From contig JBPOIJ010000057.1 in the NCBI GenBank assembly GCA_052034585.1, positions 186,001 to 250,000 on the forward strand: DNA of 64,000 nt. The letters run 5' to 3'. A program made the position numbers and the translations under genes. The stretch's first letter is position 1. Each line of letters starts with the position of its first letter. This DNA is from Xiheimicrobium sp052034585 (GTDB lineage: Bacteria; Myxococcota; Myxococcia; Myxococcales; Myxococcaceae). Positions 33,604-42,359 of this stretch are shown one piece after another. The notes below the pieces were generated by a model. It was not told where the DNA came from, searched no databases, and saw nothing but the letters and a program-made list of their open reading frames with translations.

Positions 33604-34860
33604 ATGCTGACGTTCGTGCTGCTGTTGTCCTTGGGAACTGCGGAGCCGGTGGGCGTCGGCGATGGCGGCGTGCCAGAGGACCTCGCGAGCGACGGAGGTC
33701 TCTCGACTGACGCGGGCCTGGCCTCGACGGAAGAGGAGGACCGCCGGCTCGAGGCAGCGAACGCTGCGGCGCTCGTCGGTGGCGTCACCTCTGCCTCCAG
33801 CGCCTTCACGCTCAGCGCCGCGGCCGAGGTCTTCTACCAGTGGAACTTCAACGACCCGTCGAACGGCATCACCGCGGCGCGCGCCTTCGACAACCGGCAC
33901 AACACCTTCACCATCAGCAACGTGATGGTGGACGTCGCCTGGGACTACGCGGGGGTCGTCGGGCGCGCAGCCCTGCAGGTCGGCAACACGCCATCGAGCT
34001 ACTACCTCTCGGAGCCGGGGTTGTCGGGGGCAGCCGGCACTCCCGCCACGAGCAGCGAGCTGTGGAAGTACGTGCAGCAGGCCTACGCAGGCTACCGGTT
34101 CCCGGTGGGGCGCGGCTTGCTGCTCCAGGCCGGCCTCTTTCTTTCTCCCATCGGGCCCGAGGGCATGCCCGTGCGCGAGAACTGGACCTGGTCGCGCTCG
34201 ACGCTCTTCTTCGCCCTGCCCTACTACCACACGGGACTTCGAGCCTCGTTGCCGGTGACGGAGCGCTGGGCGGTCACCCTCGCCGGCTACAACGGGTGGA
34301 ACGCCGTCATCGACAACAACTCGGAGAAGTCGATCTCGCTCCAACTGACCTATGCGCTGGCGCAGCGCCTCGCCCTTTCCTTCCTCTACTTCGGAGGCGT
34401 CGAGCGGCCGACGAGCGCTCCCGAGGGCCGGGCCTGGCGGCACCTCTTCGATGCGCACGCGACGTGGGTGGTGAACCCGCTCGTGTCGCTCTTGTTTCAC
34501 CTCGACGCCGGGTTCGAGCCGAACGACCTCGCTCCGTCGTTCTGGGTCGGAGGCGCCCTCGCCGCTCGGTTCTCGGTTCGTCCCTGGTTGTTCGTCGCCG
34601 CGCGCGGAGACGTGCTTCACGAGCGCTGGGGGCGCGCGACGCCCATCTTCTTCGGCGTTCCACTCGTGGGCTCGGCCACCCTCACCGTCGAGGCGCGGCC
34701 GCACGAGCGCGTGTCCTTCCGACTCGAGTACCGGCACGACGAGGCGAGCGCCGAGCTCTACTTCCGAGGTCACCTCGCGGGTGATGGGCTCCAGACGCCG
34801 TGGGTGCCGAACAGCCGCTCGCAGAACACCCTCACGCTCGGCGCGACCAGCTGGTTCTGA
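33604..34860 (+). CDS. Outer-membrane beta-barrel (porin-like) protein
   Basis: The protein has 418 residues from ATG 33604. It has a short signal peptide (MLTFVLLLSLGTAEP), an Asp/Gly linker, and then many alternating amphipathic strands ending in the terminal aromatic SWF, a usual outer-membrane barrel signature. Segments such as AEVFYQWNFND and DNRHNTFTISNVMVDV resemble porins of the outer-membrane beta-barrel type found in Myxococcota. It starts 109 bases after the MocA-like gene in the same direction, so it may share its transcript and could admit a nucleobase substrate. That role is inferred only from position. Confidence 0.75.
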   Translation: MLTFVLLLSLGTAEPVGVGDGGVPEDLASDGGLSTDAGLASTEEEDRRLEAANAAALVGGVTSASSAFTLSAAAEVFYQWNFNDPSNGITAARAFDNRHNTFTISNVMVDVAWDYAGVVGRAALQVGNTPSSYYLSEPGLSGAAGTPATSSELWKYVQQAYAGYRFPVGRGLLLQAGLFLSPIGPEGMPVRENWTWSRSTLFFALPYYHTGLRASLPVTERWAVTLAGYNGWNAVIDNNSEKSISLQLTYALAQRLALSFLYFGGVERPTSAPEGRAWRHLFDAHATWVVNPLVSLLFHLDAGFEPNDLAPSFWVGGALAARFSVRPWLFVAARGDVLHERWGRATPIFFGVPLVGSATLTVEARPHERVSFRLEYRHDEASAELYFRGHLAGDGLQTPWVPNSRSQNTLTLGATSWF

Positions 34861-35063
34861 TGCGGCTTCCTTGTCGCCGCTCAACGTCTGCAGCGACTCG
34901 CAGGTAAGTCCTGCGGAGAAACGCAGCGCGACGAAGGAAGTGCGTGATCAGCCCCGCGCCCTCGGGCGCAGCGATGGAATGTCGCTTGCTGAACGTCGAG
35001 TGACGCTGTCGGCCTCGCGTGCGCGATGGCGCCGTGCAGTCGGTCGCGCGCCCCGGAGTTCCC

Positions 35064-35726
35064 ATGCGCCGTCTCCTCGCTGCCGTGCTCCTCGTCACCG
35101 GCTGTCAGTGCGGCCCTTCCGCGACCCCCGATGCGGGCGAGTTCCTCGCGAAGCCCTCGACTCCGGCTCGTCCGCTCTTCGATGGTGACGCCGGAGGGCT
35201 CGAGCTCGACTTCGCGAACGTGGTGGGCGTCTGGCAGACGGTGCCTGCGACCGAAGCCGCGGCGCAACAGCAGGTGCGCGTGCTGCGTGCCTCGCTCGCC
35301 GCCATCGAAGCCTCTGGGGTGACCGGCGCCGACCGCCTCGCGGCGAAGTGCGAACCCCTCACGGCCGACCAACGCGACTCGCAGCTCCTGTGTCTGCGAC
35401 TGCTCTCGTACACGGAGAGTCCGCGGAGCCTCGCCCTCCTCGCCACTCGCGCTCGAACGCCGCTCCCGACGCCCACCGACACGGGGCTCCCGTCGGCGGA
35501 GGCGCTGACTCGGCTGGTCGCGACCCACTCGCTCGCTCGCCGCGCCTCGACCGGTTCCGCGCCCGCGCTCGACACCTTGCTGCTGCTCGCGGCCGAGCCG
35601 GACGAGTCCATTCGAGCCAGCGCGGTGTCGGCGGTGTTCGACGCGCTGCCGAGGTGGAAGGCGAAGTCGAAGCTGCGCGCGGTGCTGCCCGAGGCCGAAC
35701 GGTGGCGGCTGTACCAATCGCGCTGA
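35064..35726 (+). CDS. Lipoprotein of unknown function
   Basis: The protein has 220 residues. The ATG at 35064 follows a CGGAG ribosome-binding-like sequence and gives the signal MRRLLAAVLLVTGC with lipobox LVTGC; the longer in-frame start at 35019 adds only non-signal residues. The mature part is helical and Leu/Ala-rich, with a repeat-like organisation (DSQLLCLRLLSYTESPRSLALLATRA, DTLLLLAAEPDESIRASAVSAVF) reminiscent of HEAT-type helices. It lies 10 bases before the large metalloprotease-like gene, so the two are likely co-expressed. Confidence 0.78.
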   Translation: MRRLLAAVLLVTGCQCGPSATPDAGEFLAKPSTPARPLFDGDAGGLELDFANVVGVWQTVPATEAAAQQQVRVLRASLAAIEASGVTGADRLAAKCEPLTADQRDSQLLCLRLLSYTESPRSLALLATRARTPLPTPTDTGLPSAEALTRLVATHSLARRASTGSAPALDTLLLLAAEPDESIRASAVSAVFDALPRWKAKSKLRAVLPEAERWRLYQSR

Positions 35727-35736
35727 GGAGACGACC

Positions 35737-38163
35737 ATGAACCGAGCCATCGTCGCGGTGCTGGTTGGCTGGTCGAGCGCAGGCTGGGCGGACGCGTGCC
35801 CACCGACGCCGAACGACTTCGTCACCTGGGGCGCGAACGACGCCGTCACCAGCGGCGACGTGTGGATGTCGAGCGTCTGGTGCGGTTCGGTCGTCGACGG
35901 CCAGCTCGTCGTCCAGCCGAATGCGCCCGTCGTCTTCAACTCGGTCGTCGACGCGATGGGCCTCGCGCAGAACTGGTCGAGCCAGTGGGCGCAGCTGATG
36001 GGCGACGTCGGCTCCTGCGACCCGGAGTCGTGGAGCGCGCGCTTGATGAATGCGGCGTACTTCTGCGACTACCTCGGCACGAACCGGAACCAGACGACGT
36101 TCGCGCACACGGCGTCTCCCGGAGTCGTGCTGCCCGGCACGAGCACGCCGGTGATCTACTGGCTCTCCGAGTACGTGAAGTACTACACCCGGCCTCATGG
36201 CTGGCGCCCGATGTGCATCGCGGTCGGGGATGCGGCGGGCACTGCCGACGGGCACGTCTACGCGGCCAACCCCGAGAACGACGACCCGCTGAAGCTCTAC
36301 TTCCCCTGGTTCTGGAACCTGACGGCGGTCGATCGCGCGAGCACGCTCGTGCACGAGGCGTCGCACGAGTTCTCGGGGCACCTGCCCAACAACTCCTGCG
36401 CCAACGTTCGCTCCTGCGACGACGTCTTCGGCAACATGAATGCGCAGACCCTCACCCTCTTCTTCAACGCCCAGACGCTCGACGCCTACCGGCGGGCCGA
36501 AGGGTCGACCGAGCTCGAGCTCGTGAACTACGGCAACGGGGTCTGCGGGTACGTGCCGCTCGTTCCGGACGCGCAGCGGTTCGCCCTCGTCATCTCGATG
36601 GAGCTGCGGCTCGAGAACACCTTCAAGTACCCGCCCGCCGAGAGCGAGTGGCCTCCATCGGCGTTCGTCGATTCGGTTGGCGGCACCAGCCTCGACCTGG
36701 GCGACACGCCGGGAGGCCTCGCGGGGCTCGCCTACCGAATCGACCTCGTGAATGGAGCGCGCTGGCCCTGCGGCGCGGTGTGCACCGCCACCGACTACGA
36801 CTTCGCCACCGGCGGCACCCGCGCCTGCAACGAGCAGTACCAGCCGGGCAACGCTGCCATCAACGTGCACAACCGAGAGCTCTGTCGCAGCCTCAACGCC
36901 GAGGTCGGCACCGGAGTGACGCCGAAGCAGCACGCCGAGCTGAAGAAGCGGCTCATCATGGAGTCTCAGAACTGCCTCTCCGGCGTCAGCGACACCTACG
37001 TCGCTCAAGTATGCGCCCAGCTCTCGACCCAGGCGACGCGCGTCGAAGACATCGAGACCGCCTGGCCGATTCCTGATCAGGGCTTCTCGTTCGACGCGAG
37101 CAAGGCGATTCGTGCCTGTCAGGCCTCGTATTGCACCCAGCGTCGCGACGCCTCGTGGGACACCGCCGCCACTGCGGCCTGCTTCGACTGGGACGACCCG
37201 TACGGGTGCCTCGCGTTGACGTGCGGCGATCGAACCGCGCTCGCGAGCGCTCACGGCAAGAGCAGCTACGAGTACTTCGAGTCCGTCGTGTGCAGAGGCT
37301 CGGCGCTCGGCCGCCAGTTCGCGGGGCTCACCGATGGTGATGACCAATGCGCAGCCCGTTACGACGAGTGCGTCATTCGAGAGCGCTACCTCCCAGCGTG
37401 GATCGCGCAACAAGCCGGAGGGACGTGCTGGCTCCGCGCGACCGGAACGTCTCCTTCGCGTGACCCGCTCTTCCGCACGGTGCGTGACGCGGTCGGAACG
37501 GTCTCCGTCGAGAACTTCCTCGCGCTCGACCGCGACTCGAACCTCGCGACCTCCCGCTGTCTCATGGAGTCGGTGGCCTGCCAGGCCGAGGTGGCGGCGC
37601 TCGAGGCCGCGCTGGCGAAGTTGATCCACGACGAGGCCTCGACCCGGCCCGTCTGGAAGACACCGGTGCTGCCCGATTCCTGGGAACGGCTGCGCGGGCG
37701 GTTCGATCGCGACGTGCGCAGCGAGCTCGAACGACTCGGCGCCGATCTCCTGAACCCCGCCGTCAGCACCGGCCCGCTGATCAAGAACGCGCGGCTCTCC
37801 GCGCTGGCGACCTCACCGGAAGCGATGGTGGCCATCGCCGAGCTCGTCGGGCACGACACGTATCTGCGCGCCGGGGGTGCCCGCTTCGCACGGGGCCGCT
37901 TCGATCCGGCTGCGCTCACCCGCTATTCCGTCGAGGCCGACCCGTATGCGATTCCGACGGCGACCCGGGCCACCGAGCTCGGCGCCTTGAACCGGCTCGA
38001 CCAACGCATCGGCTCGACCCAAGCCCAGGCGGCGTTCTCGAAGACGACGCTGCTCACCGGGCCGCAGGCCTACACGCACCTCCGCGCGCTCTTCGACGCG
38101 AAGAATGGAGTCGAACTCGAGGCCGCGTTCGAGGCCTTCGTCACCGACGCCAGCGCGCACTGA
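35737..38163 (+). CDS. Secreted protein with zinc-metallopeptidase motif
   Basis: The protein has 808 residues after a GAGGAG ribosome binding site. A signal peptide (MNRAIVAVLVGWSSAGWADA) is followed by a Cys-rich extracellular body. LVHEASHEFSGH contains HExxH at 206-210 with a third His at 215, one position short of the metzincin spacing, so the third ligand is uncertain. More than twenty cysteines suggest a disulfide-bonded fold. No exact family was recognised. The 3' end of the gene, including its stop codon, is repeated downstream as degenerate tandem copies. Confidence 0.75.
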   Translation: MNRAIVAVLVGWSSAGWADACPPTPNDFVTWGANDAVTSGDVWMSSVWCGSVVDGQLVVQPNAPVVFNSVVDAMGLAQNWSSQWAQLMGDVGSCDPESWSARLMNAAYFCDYLGTNRNQTTFAHTASPGVVLPGTSTPVIYWLSEYVKYYTRPHGWRPMCIAVGDAAGTADGHVYAANPENDDPLKLYFPWFWNLTAVDRASTLVHEASHEFSGHLPNNSCANVRSCDDVFGNMNAQTLTLFFNAQTLDAYRRAEGSTELELVNYGNGVCGYVPLVPDAQRFALVISMELRLENTFKYPPAESEWPPSAFVDSVGGTSLDLGDTPGGLAGLAYRIDLVNGARWPCGAVCTATDYDFATGGTRACNEQYQPGNAAINVHNRELCRSLNAEVGTGVTPKQHAELKKRLIMESQNCLSGVSDTYVAQVCAQLSTQATRVEDIETAWPIPDQGFSFDASKAIRACQASYCTQRRDASWDTAATAACFDWDDPYGCLALTCGDRTALASAHGKSSYEYFESVVCRGSALGRQFAGLTDGDDQCAARYDECVIRERYLPAWIAQQAGGTCWLRATGTSPSRDPLFRTVRDAVGTVSVENFLALDRDSNLATSRCLMESVACQAEVAALEAALAKLIHDEASTRPVWKTPVLPDSWERLRGRFDRDVRSELERLGADLLNPAVSTGPLIKNARLSALATSPEAMVAIAELVGHDTYLRAGGARFARGRFDPAALTRYSVEADPYAIPTATRATELGALNRLDQRIGSTQAQAAFSKTTLLTGPQAYTHLRALFDAKNGVELEAAFEAFVTDASAH

Positions 38164-38368
38164 CGGACGCGAAGAATGGAGTCGAGCTCGAGGCCGCGTT
38201 CGAGGCCTTCGTCACCGACGCCAGCGCGCACTGACGGACGCGAAGCACCGCGCTCGAGGCCGCGTTCGAGCCTTCGTCACCGACGCCAGCGCGCACTGAC
38301 CGACGCGAAGCACAGTCGCGCTCGAGGCCGCGTTCGAGGCCTTCGTCACGACGCGCGCGTTGACCGAC
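38095..38368. repeat. Degenerate tandem repeat of the 3' end of the metallopeptidase gene
   Basis: A unit beginning GACGCGAAG occurs at 38095, 38166, 38237 and 38302. The first is the last 69 coding bases of the upstream gene plus its TGA. Spacings are 71, 71 and 65 bases. Copy 2 differs by one base from copy 1 over the unit, copy 3 carries small deletions, and copy 4 is shorter and decayed at its 3' end. The copies lie between convergent gene ends, fill the whole gap, and contain no separate gene. They look like a slipped or duplicated segment, or an assembly artefact. Confidence 0.9.
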
Positions 38369-38370
38369 GG

Positions 38371-41300
38371 TCACTCCAGGTACGGCCGCTCGAGCGGGAA
38401 GAGGAGCGCCTTCGCCTGCGTCCTCCACGCCGCTGGCGCCTTCTTCCCGAGCACCACGACGGCCGACGCGTAGACGGCCCCGCGTTCCTTGAGTGAGAGG
38501 GCGCGGGCGAGCTCGTCGACGAGCGCTGGGTGTTTGGGGAGCGATGGGTCGGCCAGCGCGGTGGCGAGCGCGCGACGAGCGTCTTCACTCACGCCGAGAA
38601 TGCGAACCGTGTCGACCTTCACTCCGCGGCGGAGCGACAGCGCGTCTTGAACCCACCAGAGCTCGTCGTCCACCTGGGTGTTCAGCGCCTCGTCTTCTTG
38701 GTCGCGCTGCGCGCCTTCCGAGGCGCCGATGAGCACGGTGAGCACCGCTCGCCCTTCTGGAGGCACCACCGGGTCGGCAGCGGCCGCCTCGGCGCGCGCG
38801 AGCTGGCCGTGGTTGAGCTCCCGGTAGGCGCGCAGGGTGGGTCGATCGCCCGACGCCGCGTGCGACTCGAGCGAGAGGATGAAGGACACCGTCGAGCGCT
38901 CGGGAGGTCGAGAGAGGGTCGACGGCAAGGTGGCCAGGGCGCCTGCGGCCATCGCGCCCTTCGCCGCTCGCAGGTACTCGACCGACGCGTGGTCCTTCAG
39001 GGGCGCGAAGCTGGGCGTCGAGATGGCGTGCTGGAACGCGGCGAGCGACTCCTTCCACTTGCCTTGCGCGGCGAGATCGCTCCCGACGGCCCAGTTGAGC
39101 CACGGACTCTGGGGGTGTCGCTTCCACGCCGCTTCGAAGTCGGCGTTCGTCGGCGCCTCGCCACAGCGGAGCAGCAGGTACGCGAGGTCTCCGTCGTCGG
39201 GCGCAGCGGCCGCAGCCTTCCGCAGCGACTCGCACTGGGCCTTCTTCTCGTCGGCGCTCGAGAAGTCGAGCACCGTTCGCTGCAAGAAGACGTTCGCCGG
39301 TTCGGCAGTGGCGCGCTCGAAGAGCATCGCCTTCGCCGCGGGAATGGTGTTCGCCGCGCTCGCCCAGCCGGAGAAGTCCTCGTCGACGACGTCGAAGGCG
39401 ACGTGCGCCTTGATCAACTCCTCCCGCTCCGGCGCGTCCGTCACCAGGCGGAGTTGCTGCGCGGCCGTGCCCTGAAAGGCCGCCTCGAGCACCCGACGAT
39501 AGGCGCTCTCACCGCGCTTGAGGGAGATGGACCGCGGCGGCTCGACGAAGACGTAGTCCTGCGGTGCATCGGTGAAGCGCGGCGCACCGAGCGGTCGATC
39601 GGGCGAGTCGGGCTGGGAGCCGGGGCCGTAGTAGGCCGTCCACTCCACCAGCGCGGCCGAGTGGGCGACGTCGTAGAGCGAGTGCGAGAAGCCTCCGCCG
39701 ACCTCGATCTCGAACGCCTCGATGAGCCGGCCGTCGAGCGTGGTGGTGCGCACCTGCACGTCCCCCGAGGGGTCGAGGTCCCAATGCGTGGTGGCGTGCG
39801 CGTCGACTTGGTGCGTCTTCCCTTCCATCTCGACCAACACCGGCACGTTGAGGCCGTTGACCGCGTGCACGGTGGACGAGCCGACGTGGCCCCCGACGAA
39901 GAGCGCAGGGAAGAGGACCGCCGAGGCGACGACGGCCCGCATCGTTCCCGGCACCACGCCGTCGGCCGTCTGGAACCGGTCCCACCAGCCGAGCTTCTTC
40001 TGCCGTTCGCGCTCCTGGCCCGCGAGGAGCGTCGAGTACTTCGTCGGCACCACGGCTGCGGTCGGCGCCGGCTGCACCTCTCCTCCCTCACGCACCCACG
40101 ACGCCACCATCGCCTCGGTCTCGAGCAGCCGGTCGAGGGTGACGTCCGCCAACACCCGGAAGTCGCCGAGCGCCCCCTGGACCCAGCCATCGAGAATGCG
40201 CAGCCAATCGCCCAGGTTCTGCTCGTTGGGCGGGTTGAGGCCGAGGTCTTCGGAGAGCGCCGACCACCCGCCAGCTTCGGCGAACGTCTTCGCCACGTCG
40301 GGCGGCACCACCAGCGCCTTCTTGGTGGCCCAGACCTCGGTGAGCACGTGGTACAGGTCGTCGGCCGAGGCGAGCACGCGGCGCCGCTCGGCGCCCGAGA
40401 CGTTTCCGTCGGCCAGCACGATGTCGAGCACGTGGTGGAGATGGCTGTGCGCGTCCGACAGGTTGCGGAGGTTGTGCGAGAGGTAGTGGATGAGGTTCAC
40501 CAACCCCTCGAGCGAGTCGTTCCACCCATTCCCCATCAGGTTCGCCGCCGCGAGGTGGGCGGCACGGCACGCCTTGTCGTGGTCGTAGATGCGCTTCTCG
40601 ACGTCACGGCGCTCGGTCTTCACCGCTTCGATGACGCCACGCAGTTCCTTGCGACGAATCTCGCGGCCGCGGTACCGAATCACTCCGCCGGGAGCGGTCA
40701 GCACGCCGTCGGCCAGGCCCTCGAGCTGCAGCTCCTCTTCGCGCCGCTCTCGGTAGCTCTTGAGCTCGGTGCGCAGGTTGCTCGGGTAGAGCCGGTCGAG
40801 CGCCGCCATCACCGCGGGGCGATCGAGCAGGTCGACTCGCCCGATGAGCCCGCTCGCCTTGGCTTCGGTCGCCGCCAGCGAACGCCCGAGGTACACGCCG
40901 CGATACTTCGGGTCGAGCGCCGCCCGGGAGAAGCGCACCGCGAAGCGCTCCTCGAAGCTCGTCGTCATCGGAGGCGAGGGCTTCGCGTTCGGGTTGTTCG
41001 CGCGCTCCTCGAGCACCTTGACGAACATCTGGCTGGTGACGCGCAGCCGCACCTGCTCGACGTTGGCGATGAGCTCCCAGGCCGAGCGGGCGTCGAGCGG
41101 CGAGGGAACGTAGAGCTCCTTGGCGCTGTCCTCGCGCTCGCGGTTGGGCGGGTGGGTGAGCCACATGCGCGGCGGCTGGGCGAGCCCGGCGGTGAAGACG
41201 CGAAAGGTGGCGTCGTTGGGCGGCCGCTTGGGGGTGGCGCCGAAGTCGGCCTCGTCGAAGATGTGACGCAAGTGCCCGAGCGCGGCCGTCTGGAGCGCGA

Positions 41301-42246
41301 AGAGGTCGGGCGGCGAGCGGCCCTGGTGCACCTCGTCGACGGTGAAGGAGACCGCCTCTTCCCAGGCCTCGTCGGCCGGGCCCAGGCGATGGAGCGCGTG
41401 CACCAAGCTGTCGGAGCCGCTCACCGAGACGGCGACGCGATCGGCGTTGAACTCCATTTCCCGGCCGAGCGCGCGATGCGCGAGCACCACCAGCCGAAAC
41501 GCCGTATCGAGCACCGCCCGGATCGCCCAGACGAAGAGCCGCAGAATCCACCCGATCCACGCGATGCGAATGTCGATGCGCGAGATGCCGGTGAGGAACC
41601 GGTCGAAGATGCCGCGCGACATCACGATGTGCCCGGCGATCTGCTGCGAGATGTAGACCCAGCGGCCGACCGCCATCGTGCGCTGCGCGAAGTGGCCGTA
41701 CTCGTGCGCGAGCACCGCCTTGAGCTCGTCGAGGGTGAGCGAGTTCACCAGGCCGAGCCCGAGCTCGAGGTTCTTCCGCGAGGGGAAGACGAGGTTCCAG
41801 AACGAGAGGTCGTAGAAGACGCCGGCGTTCACCCGCCCCGAGAGGAACACCTTGTGCGGGCGCGGCGCGCCGGTCTCGTCGGCCAGCTTGAAGAGGAAGG
41901 CGAAGAGGGTCGGCTGGTCTTGCGGGGTGATCTCGACCAGCGTCGGGTCGCCAGTGTGCTTCACCACGAAGAGGCCGCGGAGGAGGAAGGCGAGGAAGAA
42001 GAGTGCGGGCACGGAGAGCAGCGCGGCGCCGATGACGTTGCCTCCATGCAGCAGCGCGTTGCCGAGCAGCCGCCAGACGCTCCACGCGAGGTAGCCGGTG
42101 AGGCCGAGGTAGAGCCCGACGAACGCGAGCAGGCCACCCATCGCGAGCCAGGCGTGCCGCTTGTACGCCTTCGAGGGCGCCGTGAGGCCCGCAGGCACCG
42201 AGGACGGGGACGGCGGGAACACGGCCGACAGCTCTCGAGCGCTCAT
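38371..42246 (-). CDS. Very large M48-type membrane metalloprotease with long C-terminal region
   Basis: The protein has 1291 residues, starting at ATG 42246. Transmembrane segments lie at about 32-58, 70-95 and 225-255. The protease core is the M48 motif HEYGH (181-185) with the third zinc ligand at EFNAD (Glu265). M48 enzymes (HtpX, Ste24 type) are usually 280-450 residues, so about 900 residues follow the core. These include basic helical parts (EEREELQ-type coils near 420-500), another hydrophobic stretch about residue 770 (RAVVASAVLFPALFVGG), and a TPR-like C-terminus (WLNWAVGSDLAAQGKWKESLAAFQ). It probably handles quality control of membrane or envelope proteins; the C-terminal role is unknown. 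Confidence 0.88.
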   Translation of the reverse strand: MSARELSAVFPPSPSSVPAGLTAPSKAYKRHAWLAMGGLLAFVGLYLGLTGYLAWSVWRLLGNALLHGGNVIGAALLSVPALFFLAFLLRGLFVVKHTGDPTLVEITPQDQPTLFAFLFKLADETGAPRPHKVFLSGRVNAGVFYDLSFWNLVFPSRKNLELGLGLVNSLTLDELKAVLAHEYGHFAQRTMAVGRWVYISQQIAGHIVMSRGIFDRFLTGISRIDIRIAWIGWILRLFVWAIRAVLDTAFRLVVLAHRALGREMEFNADRVAVSVSGSDSLVHALHRLGPADEAWEEAVSFTVDEVHQGRSPPDLFALQTAALGHLRHIFDEADFGATPKRPPNDATFRVFTAGLAQPPRMWLTHPPNREREDSAKELYVPSPLDARSAWELIANVEQVRLRVTSQMFVKVLEERANNPNAKPSPPMTTSFEERFAVRFSRAALDPKYRGVYLGRSLAATEAKASGLIGRVDLLDRPAVMAALDRLYPSNLRTELKSYRERREEELQLEGLADGVLTAPGGVIRYRGREIRRKELRGVIEAVKTERRDVEKRIYDHDKACRAAHLAAANLMGNGWNDSLEGLVNLIHYLSHNLRNLSDAHSHLHHVLDIVLADGNVSGAERRRVLASADDLYHVLTEVWATKKALVVPPDVAKTFAEAGGWSALSEDLGLNPPNEQNLGDWLRILDGWVQGALGDFRVLADVTLDRLLETEAMVASWVREGGEVQPAPTAAVVPTKYSTLLAGQERERQKKLGWWDRFQTADGVVPGTMRAVVASAVLFPALFVGGHVGSSTVHAVNGLNVPVLVEMEGKTHQVDAHATTHWDLDPSGDVQVRTTTLDGRLIEAFEIEVGGGFSHSLYDVAHSAALVEWTAYYGPGSQPDSPDRPLGAPRFTDAPQDYVFVEPPRSISLKRGESAYRRVLEAAFQGTAAQQLRLVTDAPEREELIKAHVAFDVVDEDFSGWASAANTIPAAKAMLFERATAEPANVFLQRTVLDFSSADEKKAQCESLRKAAAAAPDDGDLAYLLLRCGEAPTNADFEAAWKRHPQSPWLNWAVGSDLAAQGKWKESLAAFQHAISTPSFAPLKDHASVEYLRAAKGAMAAGALATLPSTLSRPPERSTVSFILSLESHAASGDRPTLRAYRELNHGQLARAEAAAADPVVPPEGRAVLTVLIGASEGAQRDQEDEALNTQVDDELWWVQDALSLRRGVKVDTVRILGVSEDARRALATALADPSLPKHPALVDELARALSLKERGAVYASAVVVLGKKAPAAWRTQAKALLFPLERPYLE

Positions 42247-42359
42247 GAGGCCGCGCACTGCAATCGTCGAGTGACGACGAGTCAAGCGCTCAGGGCGTCG
42301 TCAGAAAGACTGCACCCGGTGCTCCGCTCGAGGGTCTCGCAGCGGGCGCACAGCGGTGA

